From Triatoma infestans (Eukaryota; Arthropoda; Insecta; Hemiptera; Reduviidae): 64,000 bases of DNA. Every line of letters begins with the position of its first letter. The stretch's first letter is position 1. The notes under the pieces were generated by a model. That model made no database searches and was not told the DNA's origin. It worked only from the letters and a program-made list of their open reading frames with translations. Shown in pieces: positions 11,401 to 23,400 of the stretch. The position numbers and the translations under genes were made by a program. Where the stretch lies: the NCBI GenBank assembly GCA_011037195.1, contig JAAEAF010004340.1, forward strand, positions 1-64,000, given 5' to 3'.

Positions 11401-14400
11401 CAACATTATTACATTTACTAGCTGAAAGAAAATTTAATATTTAGCAGTTATGTATTTCTTGAAAAATTTTTAGTATCACATATCTGGCCCATTTACCTTC
11501 CTTCTTTGCTGTGGAAGAAGGAAGTGTAAAATTAACTGCACCTAGATGATCGTTTTAGTGAGTTTCTTCGAAAGTTTCCAACACTAGTACTATTTATTGA
11601 ATTTTTTAGCGGAAGCTTTTTTTTATAATCTACTGCCTTACAGCAATAAAAACTCAAAACAAACTTAAATTCTGAGATCAGTGAGGATAATTTAGTAAAA
11701 AATTAGGAATTTGTAGAGTATAGCTGGAAACAATGGAGATCATTTGTAATTTGTTGGATGGATAAGACAGAACAGACAGACCGTGAAGTGCTAAAATTTT
11801 ATATCTACTTTTTATGTCCCATGTTAAAAAATAAAAAAAAAAAATGTTCCTTAACTCCTTTGAACTTGACTAAGTTTACAAGAATTCGTGACTTTCCATT
11901 ACTTGAATCAGCGCTATTCGTATTGATGTCTTATGCAACTTTTCTGATTGCCGAAGCCACAGATTTAACTGGTAAGGTTCTTTCAAAAAAATTATTATTT
12001 ATTTACTTTATTACAATTGTGCTATTAAATAAAACTAAAGTATAATATTATGTTTTTAGGTGTTGTATCTGTATTGTTTTGTGGAATATTTCAGGCGCAT
12101 TACACTTATAATAATCTTTCAAAAGACTCTAGAAAGAGAACTAAACATCTATTTGAACTGCTTAATTTTTTGGCAGAAAATTTTATATTCTCCTATATAG
12201 GAGTTTCTATGTTCACTTTTCCAAAACATAGATTTGACACTGGATTTATTATCGCCGGATTTGTATCCTTTAATTTCACTATAATTGATTTGATTCTCAG
12301 CTTGTATTATTTTTGTTTCAGGTATAGTTTCTTTCATGCAAAATATTAATAAAGCCCAAATTTCGGAATGAAAATAAAGCTGTAGGTTTTGTGAAACTTA
12401 GCCTCATTATGAAGCTTGGTCATTTAAAAGCCTACAGCCAGTTATCAATCCAAAATGTTAGGATTTCCTTATGTTCTACTTCATCATCCAAATTTTTCTA
12501 AGTTTTTGTTTCATTTTCCTTAACCTTCTGCATAGATTTGTGCCACTTTCAGTCGTGCTGCAAACATTTATCCTTTATCATTTCTGGTTAATCTTGGAAG
12601 AAAACCAAAGATTGCTTCCAATTTTCAGCATATGTTATTTTTCGCAGGTGAATATATTCTCAGAATAGATGTGGTTTATAAATTATATTTGTTAAAGAAA
12701 AAGAAAAAAAAATCTTTTTCACGAAGAAAGTGAAAGAATTTCTAGCTGTTTAATGATTTTATGAATGTTCTCATGATATAGAAATTTCATATCATTAAAT
12801 TCTTTGACGTCAAAGGCGTCTTTGAAATGAGGTCGCCTTTTTGCAACTCTAGTTTTGCTGCCCTAAAGTAATAAAGGAGAGGTGTTCACACACTTTTTAA
12901 GACAAAAAAGAAAAAAAGAAAAAAAAAAGCCCATTACTTAAATCGAACGGCTTTTTAAATTAGCTTAGAATTAATTTAATAATTAATTAAAATTAAATAA
13001 GTGGTCAAAATTACAAGTTTGAAGAAAAATCGGTTGACTGGTTATTTCAGTTTTCTACAATTTTTCCATAATAGTTATGCAAATTTTTTTTTTTCTAATT
13101 TAACACGCGTCAACATCTATGGTCATTGGCGCCCGGAGCCTTCTCAGTGCACTGCCGGCCTCCGGACAGTGTTCTCTCGTTACAAACAACACCGTCCATC
13201 ACCGGACAGTGAGCTGTAGAGGCTTCTAGGAAGAAAGAAATTTAAGGATCCTCCGCATGGGAGTCCGCTAACCACTAAGCTATTCCCTTCCCGTTACACT
13301 AATTTCGAATAGAGAGAGACTTATCATTTGACTTTTTTCCGTGAAAGTTAATTTTTAAGACATTTTGGTGAAGGGGAGTTTATGGTTTCCCCCCAAAAAA
13401 GACATTTTATTCTCTAATTGATATAAAATTGAAGACAATCAAACATTTAGTAAAAGTTGATAGTTTAAGAAAATTTCTCACTTAAATCTTGTAAACTACA
13501 GTAAGAGAAAGTAGTGTGAGTGTTTCGCAGCAGATTTTTTTTGCTTTATTAAACATGCTGTTGCAAGTTGACTATACAAATGTTTACATGAAATATCATT
13601 GCAAAAATATAACTTAATTACAGTATAATACTAAGAACAAATTGGTGCACTTATTACTCCTAGTTTTAACACTAAATAGTCATTAATTTGTTCTTAGTTT
13701 TTTATGTGGGGATGGGTCCGCAATACTGGAGAAAATACAAGATAAAATTTTTTTTTTTTTTTTTTGCAGGACTGAGAGGTGCAATGTCATTTGCTTTAGC
13801 AATAAGAAACACTGTTTCTGAAGCAAGGCAAGCCATGTTGACAACTACATCGTTGATAGTTATATTCACCGTCATCATACAAGGAGGTTCAACAATGCAA
13901 CTTCTTTCATTGTTTAAAATACCGTACGTATTGTGGTGCTTTTTTCCCCCCCCATATTTCCCATAATATTTGGATTGCTTATAAAACTAAGGGTTTATTT
14001 TTTTTTTCAGAGTTGGTGTCGAAGAAGAAGTGGAAGCTTTGCCTTACTCAGGCAGTGGTCGTAATGTAAGTAATTCTTTGTTTTTTTTTAAAAAAACTTA
14101 CTATTAACTAATAAATAGGGATGCATGCTAAAAACTAAAAATAATATAATAAATATAAATAATGCATGTTAAATGAAAAGTATTATATGTAGGCACCGGA
14201 TTTTATTAGTTTCAGCTCATGCAATATGTCACAGTTGTAAAAATAGCACAAATTACTTTTTTTATCAGATATTTTTTAAAAAAATATAATCTCTTATTTA
14301 TATAAGCTTTAGCTTGCACCATTTTATTACAACAAAAAAGAAAAAAAAATGACTTTGCAATTTTTTTTTTTTTGTAAGCATATAATTATGTTAATGTTAT

Positions 14401-17400
14401 TATTATTGATTGCAATTTGATATTAATGAGTTATAAAATTTATTTTTAAGCACAAGTAAAAAAAAATAGTGTATAGCGACTACTGTGACATGTTGGGTAA
14501 AATAAAAAAAAAAAGGGTAATTGTCAAATTAATATTAAGTTTTGTTTATGTCTTGAAAAAAGAATAATTATAAAATAATAAAAGAATTATGTATAACGAA
14601 ACGTTTTTTTTTTTTTTTGCTTGTAAAAACCAAAAACAAAAAACCAACTTAGTTATTATCCTTTTGAAGTGTCTTATTTGAAAAAACCCAAATGTAAATT
14701 GAAAAATCTAGTGTGAAACACTCACACAACTTTCTCTTACTCCAGTTCTCAAAATGATAATTGACAAATTTTTATAGTTTGTGTACCAAATTTAACGAAA
14801 TTCGTGGAAAACTGAAAAAAAACTGTTCAGTAAAAACGCACTTCCGGTTTACTAATTTTCTTGAAACTCGGAATTTCAGCCATCTATTTATTTCTAACTA
14901 ATTATGGTTTTGGATGATAGAATTATATAATCAACTAGGATAGCACTTTGATGAAAATCTAACCCCACCCCTTCCCTAAAAGTGCCCTTAAAAGAATTTT
15001 CTCAGATAAATGTTTTAGATAAACGTTATAGATCTTTGCATGTTTAGTTTATATACGAAGTTTCAAAAAAAATCTCGGAGCCATTTTTGAGAAAATTGCG
15101 AAAAAGTGAATAAATCATTTAGTAAAGTGGTAAAGTAAACGCATTCCGGTTATCCGATTTTTTTTCAAACTCGGAATTTCAAAAACATATTTAATTCTAA
15201 TTAACATTATTTAGATGACAGAATTGTCTAATAAACTGAAATAGCACTTTAGATGGAAACCTAACCCCACCCCTCCCTCAAAAGTGCCCTTCAATGCATT
15301 TTCTCGGAGAAATGTTTCAAATAAAGTTGTAGCTCTTTGTATGTGTGGTTGATGTTTGAAGTTTAAAGAAAATCGTCGGAGCCATTTTTTGAGAAATCGC
15401 AAAAAAGTAAAAAATCCAACTAGTAAAGTGGTAATTCCGGTTGAGGAATTTTGACAGATAACGTATGTCAGATCCCATGGTGATACCTTAAACGGAATAT
15501 CAAGTTTCAACTTTCTACGGTTTTTCGTTTTTGAGCTTTGCACACACACACACACACACAGACCATTTGCTAAAAACCACTTTTTTGGACTCAGGGACCT
15601 CAAACGGATATTTCCGGTGAAAACTCGATATCGAAAATTTGACATTACAATACTTCATCTTACTAGGAGTAAGAGAAAGTAAAAATATTTAAATTAATGT
15701 TGATATTTAGCAAATATTTTATTTTATTTTTTTCTTAAACCAAAAAAAAAAAAAAAATATATTAATCTAAGAAGCAACTTGCTTACTACTTACATTAGTT
15801 TTGGAGTAACCTATTTTTACTAACTTGTGCTATTTGTTGTTTTTTTCATTGAAATTGATGCATGAATTTTTTTTTTCCTTTCCTAAATCCATCTCGTTAC
15901 CTTTCTGCAAAAAAAAAAACTTCTCCCATCCAAAATAAAAACAATAGGCTACATACAATTCTACTGGAAACACTAATGGGGTATGTATATTTTATTAAAC
16001 ATCACTTTCGTGATTCTTCATTCATTTATTTACTTATTGTGTTATATTTCAGTATTTTTTTGGTTGTTTTGGCTAAAAATTCTTTTGTTTAAAACAAATT
16101 GTATTTTTTAATTTTTGCTTCTGATATCTATTTGTGAATTTGTTTTTTTTATTATTGAAGTTCGATTTCTATTATGTTATATTTCTGTTATTTTAAGAGA
16201 ATTAGTTTTAATTATTTCTAGTGATATCTTTTTATTATTAATTTTAGTTGACTAAAAACCAAAACAAAAGTCAGTTATTTAAATTAATGGCATGTTTTTT
16301 GCTTCTTCTTTTTTTTTTTTTTCTAAAGATACTTATATTGTTTTTATAGGATTTATTCCTCTGATTTACTTGGAATCCTTTGTGTAAATCACTTAGTAGC
16401 TTATGTTATTTTAATTTCAATAATATTATTCAATATGGTATTTAAGCGCTTCGTTTTTTTTTTTTTTGAATGACATAAAAGGTTTTCTGTAGAACAACGG
16501 TTCCCAAACTTTTGTATATGAATTAGCAGCAGCATTGTGTCGCATAACCTAATCTCCCTTGATTAATCTCCAACATTTTGAACACACTGAAATTTCTTGC
16601 ACTTATGCCCTAATGCTACTTGCATGGTGTAGGCATAGAAAGAAAAAAAAAAGGTCTAATGTGAAATAAAACCCTCGCAAGACTTTTAAAAAAATAATTC
16701 GGCTGAATGATCACAATTCTAAGTTTTAAAGTATCACAAATTCGTATTAAATGTGTAGTTAACCCCTTAACTCGCACTATTTGTTGGAACTGTATATTGT
16801 AAAGAAAGAAATTGCATTATAGACGGAAATAAATCATAGGGTTCCTCAGATTTCTGTAAAATTAATTTGTATAACAAGAAAAGAGTTTTTTTAAAATAAA
16901 AGTGAGCTTAGGGTATCCTGATATATTTCATTAATATACAAGAATATCTTATTGCTTGTTGGAAGAAATTGCGAGAAACAAAAAAAAAATTCAGAAATTC
17001 GCCCTTCCAGAAGGCTTGTTATTTTCTTCATACTCAGAATTTTAATAACGAATTAAATGAACCCTAAGATGTAATAGATAGATAGTTGATCCATAATTTA
17101 TCGTTTTTCAGTTATTTTAACTTCCTTCCGATCTCTCACTCTTGTCATAAAAACGCAATATATTTCAAGTTCATAAGTTCCTAGGGGTTATAGATCTAAT
17201 GAAATGATGCCCGAATATACATTTAAAACACAGTTACTGGCTATATCGTTGGCATTGTTCTGTTAATTTAATCCAGTTTTCAAACTAATAAAACCCTTTT
17301 TTAACATAAAATTAAACTATTTTCAAAGAATTGTACCTTGTTCAATTAAATTTTATATATGTATATATAAAAATGTATAAAAAAAAAAAAAAATGCCCGT

Positions 17401-20400
17401 TTTCCAATAAAAAAAACAATTTTTTTTATTACCTTTTATGATTTGTTTAAATTAATTTTCAAAATATAGAAAATGGCCCCGGCTAAGTGAAATTATCTGG
17501 CTATCTGTTATCTATTCATTCCTTTTAGTAGCAACATATGTTTCTAATTATTATAACTATAACTTATTACTAAATACTCTTTTTAAGATAATGTTAAAAA
17601 TTATTTTTCTATTTCTCTTATCGACATTTTACGAATCCTAGTTCCACGACTCAGTTTGGGAACTGTCGCTGAAGAAGAATGCTTACTATATGATGCTCTA
17701 AAGGGCTTAGTTTATACTTTCACAATGTTTTATCCAAATATATTGAAGCAAACAAAGGAATAACCGCAATAAAGGCGTAATTACTGAAAAATGTTTCAAA
17801 TGTTTCTACTACCGCGGATCCAAATGTAGTGTTCAACAATTGGAATATATATTTATTTAAAACAGAAATAAATAATTAATTTGGAAAACTTTTATGAAAG
17901 AAGTAACATTTTGTTGTGGTAGATCCTCATTATGTTCAAAAATACCCTTATCTTTATAATTTAATGAAGGGTTTCTAAAAATTATAAGTTTTACTTTCTT
18001 ATATTTTTTTTTTTTTGTATTATGCTGCTATTGATAATTCCTGTAGAATTTTTCTTGCATAACCCAAAGTTGCTGACTTTTGATAGGAGGCTGAAACACC
18101 AACAAGTCCACGTGGAGGTGATAAAGCCTGGTTGGCAAAAATTTGGGGAGACTTCGATACAAACTTCATGAAACCTCTGTTAACTCATGCCAGACCAACA
18201 CTTTTGGAAACATTACCAGTCTGTTGCAATCCAATTGCTAGAGTGTTGACCACAACTCAACAAATGACACAGGTGAATATTCCTATTTTGTATTTAAGTA
18301 TATAGTTAAACTTAAATTGAATTATTTATTATTTGCGTTCTTTTTATCGGTATAAAATTAAGATTTTTAATTTTCCATTTTAGGAACCATATCGTTCTGA
18401 ATCTGATTCAGATTTGTGCATTCAAGATCAGGATTCTAGGAGAGAGTCAACGCAGCGGGTAAGATTCGATTTTGTGCATATTTTTTTTTATTTCATTCAG
18501 AATTAATTTATTATTAATACTTCAGCTAAAACTAACGCATTTGGTGGATTGATTCTCTTAGTGCAATCAAAAGAAAATACACTTCTCGGAACAGTTTGAC
18601 TGATATTAACATTCGGTATGATTGAGTTAAATATATGGCCGTCTTTGTTCTGTTTCTGGATAAATTTTACCTTTTCGAGTTTCTTGTTTAATATAAGTAA
18701 AATTTATTTGGAATCTTCAAAATTAGAATTTTTTATTGGAGCTTGAAAACATCAAAATTTCTACTTTTAAAAGCTTAAAATTAGAAATGAATTAATTATT
18801 TTTATCGAATTTATTCGTTTCGAAAATTTGCCGGTTATTAAATGAACATTGGTTTTTGGGTTAAAAAGAGAAATTCGCTTGTTTCCAAGAAACTATACAA
18901 TTCTAGAACGGAAAACCGCAAACGAATGTGCATTTATAAGGTGAGGTTAAAACTTGTATGCCTGTATTGTGCCCTTTATGTCTTTGAAGAGGATATCTGT
19001 TACGTTTTATGTTACATTTTGTTTCTGATTAATTCTAAAATAGAAATATTTAAAAAAAAAACGACTTAATATTACCGTACACTTTTTATTTTTAAGTTAT
19101 ATTGTCTGACAACTTTGAACGCTATAATCTGGCAGTAATCAGTTCAAAAATATATTAACCATAAAAATTAGAAATTTAATCATCAATTGCATACAGATGG
19201 TGTTAGATTTGTGGATTGGAAAACCTGCATCACCAGAATCTGACACGTTTTTATAGAGTTCCACTTTTTTTTGGAAAGATTTGTCTCAATATAAATCTCA
19301 TAACGTTTATATTTTATTTAAAACATTAAAGAATTTTTTTTGGCATGATTTTTTTTTTCATTTTATTTTTATTTTTACATTTTTCTAGTTCGATTTATTA
19401 TTTATCTTAAATTTTGTTATAATTCAATACAGCTAATGTTGTAGATATCTTAAATTACAGTTAATATTTGAATTCTTTCTTAAATTCATATTTTGCTTTT
19501 TAGAAAATCAACAGTTTAAACAGATTTTTTTTTTTTTTTTTATAAAGAGGATGGTTAGTTCATGTTGTTATAGTCTTGTTCGTTTAGGAAACATTAAACA
19601 AACTGAGTCTTTGTCGGTCAGACATATTGTCTGTAGGTTTTGGTAAAATATTCCTCAGATTATAAAAGAATTTGTTGACCGTTGATGGAATTAAGTTATG
19701 AAGAAATTTTGGTGAGGATCCGTCAAGAAAAAATATTCAGTTATGCTAACGTTTCCACAGAGTTTCCTGTCTTTATCAAGGCTTTAATATATAGAAAGTC
19801 GTGATGATGTGGAGAAAGAATTTTTAAACATACACATTTGTTACATCGCAGAAACATAAAAAGGAAAATTAAAAGTTACTAGTGTCTTGTCTTAAATCCT
19901 TGGTAACTTAAATCTTCGGCCGTGGCCCATTTCTTAAGAAACGAAGCTGCATCTGATCCATATTCTCTAGTAACATAGCAAAAGAATCCCATTGTAATGT
20001 ATTTAAGAAAGAAAAATGCTCACTTAGCTTCTTAATATAAACAAATTTGTTGACCGTTAATGAATTAAGTTATAAGTTATGAAGAAATTTGGATTTAAGA
20101 CAAGACACTAGAAACTTTTAATTTTCCTTTTTATGTTTCTACGATATAACAAATGTGTATGTTTAAAAATTCTTCCTCCACATCTTCACGACTTTCTGTG
20201 TATTAAAGCCTTAATAAAGACAGGAAACTCTGTCGAAACGTTGGGCATAATTGAATGTTTTTTCTTAACCGATCCTCACCAAATTCCTTCATAACTTAAT
20301 TCCTCAGATTGTTTTGAGTCTCACCCTGAAGACTCACAATTACTTTATTTGTAAGATGCTTTTGAATTCATTACTTCATCAATAAATTTAATTTTATTAA

Positions 20401-23400
20401 CTTTAATGCCCAATAAGTAATACTTTAAATTTAGTCACTTATTAGTCTCACATTTATATTATTTCACTTATTTTTCTCCGAGAATAGGGTTATTATTACC
20501 TTATTTATTAGTCTCTTTTATTAATTTTGTTGTAATTCCAATTATTATAAGATATAAAAAAAAACTTTGTAACCTTCTGGCAAATTGATAAATTCTATGC
20601 CGTATATGCTTATAATTTACATAAGTAAATATACATTATGATTAAATACAGTATTTATTATTATTATTATTGTGATTTAATTCCCGGCACAGAGCCGGCC
20701 AAAGTAAAAAGCCTCGCATTATGGCAAGGGAGGCGTTGGCGTATTTATTTGTTGGTGGGGAGGGGGAGAAGAAAGAAAGAAGAGAAAAAAGGGTGCCATC
20801 GGTATTTATCCTAGCTAGGACCTCTTAGCATCCAGAAGGGTTTCCCGGACTATTCAGCACGAGTGCAGGATGATAGCATGTTGAATCTCTGCGACAAGCT
20901 CCTTGCGTATTTTGAGCTTGTTGAGTGCTGCACTCAGATATGATGTATGGTCTCAGGGGCGGTTAGCACAGTCTGCACTTGCTACCCGTAATCCCAGAGT
21001 CCCCCTAAACATGACGCTTAATGTCTTGTACGTATGGCCTGGTCCTGAATCGCGATTAGGGTAACCTCCGTTTCCGGATAAAGACGCCCACACCGGAGCC
21101 AGGCCACAGATGCTTCTTTGCCATTGCGTTATTGTCGAAGGCGGCGGCAGGGTATTGGCCGTGCAGAGCTCTGATTGGTTTTCTTCCCATTCTGCTCCAG
21201 TTAATCTAGGGGTGTATATCCCACGTCAATAGAGACCACTGTAAGAATCAGGGCTGACCTCTCTACCTGAGGAAATAATTCTTGGATATTGCTAATGGTG
21301 TTTGGTAGTTAGACGTTGTAATTCCTCCAGTCCATTTGACAATTCCGAAAGAGTAGGATAGCACATGGACATAGGGTTAATTGCACGTTCAAGTTCCCAC
21401 TCCTTAGTACAGTGCATGCAGCAGCTTGAAGGCGAACTGGTAATTCTGCCTTTAACGCGCTTTTCATCTGCCCTTGCTGGACACCCTTAGCCTAAGCAAT
21501 CCTTAAATATGTGTAGGTATCTGATATGGCGATCGCTTCCATTACTCTACCGTCTGCTAGTTGAGCTGGTGCTTTATATTATTATTATTTCTTTTTTTTA
21601 ACCTCAGTAAAACGAATATGTGGATAAGATGTAATAATGTACGGGGTGAATCCAACCACATTATTATTTATTGTTCCTTCAAGAATTTCCGGACAATATG
21701 GCATGTGTTTAACACAACTGCTTTCTGGAGGACCATATAAATTTTTCGGTCCAATTCCATAGTGAATAGATACATGCATATATTTGCCTTCATTACGACA
21801 ATTTCCTTCTCGGCATGAATTGTTAATTAGCGATTCATTAGGTCGAAACTGGATGTAAGATTCCAATTCTTTCCGATCGTCTTAAAATTCCAATGCTTAA
21901 ATCTTCTTTTGGTGGTCATCCTCCAAACAATTTTGTTAAAATCTCGTTGACTTCACCTCCTCTCAGTTTGCCTTTTTTTGGATCACGGAAGATTTATTTC
22001 AATATGACATAACTATTTCTGTCTCCTTACTTTTTGGAGTTTGTAGATTCGGCTAACCCACAGAGTTCATTCGTTTTCCCATAGTTTCAGGGCCAGCATT
22101 TCCCGCTAACATATTTCGGTTTATTTGTGGGGTTACTTTTCCAAAAAAGTTTTTGTTTTTCATATTGCTCTGGCATATATCACCATTGGCACAGCATAGA
22201 CCTTTAAACCATTTGTTTAGCTTTCTTGGACAATGCCTTCTGTAATGCGAACAACCCTCTAACCTTTGTATGTTATTTTTTGGCTCTAACCTTGTCCTGC
22301 AAACCATTATGAGATTTGTCTGACATTCTTTAGCATTACCAGATCTTTTTGAAAACTATTGATGAATGATATTTACCTATCCTTGAGTTATTAAAAAGAA
22401 GAACATTATAAGAAATGGAATAGTATTGCCTTCCTATTAAATTTAGTTTCTAAGGATATTACTTTAAGTCTTAATCTTTATTTACGCGTCACTTTAATTT
22501 TATATCGTTTAAATGCATTATAATATTTTTAAAATGGCTTAAGTAGTATTTTATTGCATGGATCTCTCTTTTTTTTCATGCTGCAAATTTATTAGTTAAT
22601 TAAATACAAAATGAAGCCAAAGTAATATTGTATTTGCGACACATTACAAATGCACGCTTAATTTTATCATTTAATTTACGTGAATTGGAGACACAATTTA
22701 CTTAGTGCTACTACACATATAAAAGCTCCTGCACAAGTTCACTTATATTAAGTTCTTGTGATTTTTTTTTATTCTATTTATTATTTCATTTTACTATTGT
22801 TCATTCAAAGAAAAATTTACAACAAACTTTTCTCATACAATAAAAATTTGCAATTTAGGTATCTCAACAACAAATTTTTTTACTATCAACGAAGTAATAT
22901 AAGAAAAAAGTGTTACAATAGCAAATATGTATGGATATCTCAAGAAATTATTTTCTCTTTTTATCAAGCAAATCATTTGTCACATTCACCTTAGGAGTGA
23001 GTATTTGTTAAAGAAATTTTTTTGTATTGCTTCCGTTCTAAAATTGTGGGTCTAACAGTGTTTTTGTCTCAGGATTAATTCATTGGAGCTTTGATTGTTC
23101 TATGCTTTTTCTTTTATGTACACCTTGGAAAATGTCTTATCCTCTAAACTGCTTGAAATTATCCGGGTAGATGGATGTTTTTAGGATGTTGTTAATTACA
23201 ACACGCAGCTTTTGAAATGAGAAGTATTTAAAAATTCTGGTTATATGAATATCTTCATAGTTTATTTTTATAGATAGCCTGCTTCATTTTGTTGATCATC
23301 GACCGGTTTCCTAGGTTCCCCAATTCTTCAGGATATTTTAATATACTATGTAATCAAATCAAGATCCTGAAGATAGGCGATCGCCCAAAGCGATCGAAGA

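Larger units (their letters stand above)
10487..11865 (+). other. U12-type AT-AC intron (intron 6 of the Nhe3-like gene)
   Basis: The 5' splice site is ATATCCTTT (10487-10495), an exact U12 AT-AC consensus. The branch site TTCCTTAAC (11847-11855) is also exact, followed 10 nt later by the acceptor AC (11864-11865). Joining 10486 to 11866 gives ...S-T-A-L-L-T-K-F-T..., which matches the family with no extra residues. No GT-AG choice does: using GTTTGG or GTATCA downstream of the donor adds residues absent from homologues. Minor-spliceosome introns in NHE6-type genes are known from vertebrates. The intron contains a SINE-like repeat. Confidence 0.92.
14066..18086 (+). other. Intron 11 of the Nhe3-like gene
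   Basis: A 4 kb intron holding family A (14708-15680), a (CA)n run at 15541-15560, many poly-A/T tracts and a hAT-like element (16495-17671). I found no additional phase-compatible conserved exon. Confidence 0.6.

Noticed and set aside
15211..15645. 144-codon minus-strand frame
   Set aside because: Entirely inside repeat family A, includes a translated (CA)n run, and parallels similar chance frames in other copies.
15862..16092. Candidate extra exchanger exon in intron 11
   Set aside because: The frame is hydrophobic and low-complexity, with no matching segment in NHE6/9 tails and no suitable splice pair.
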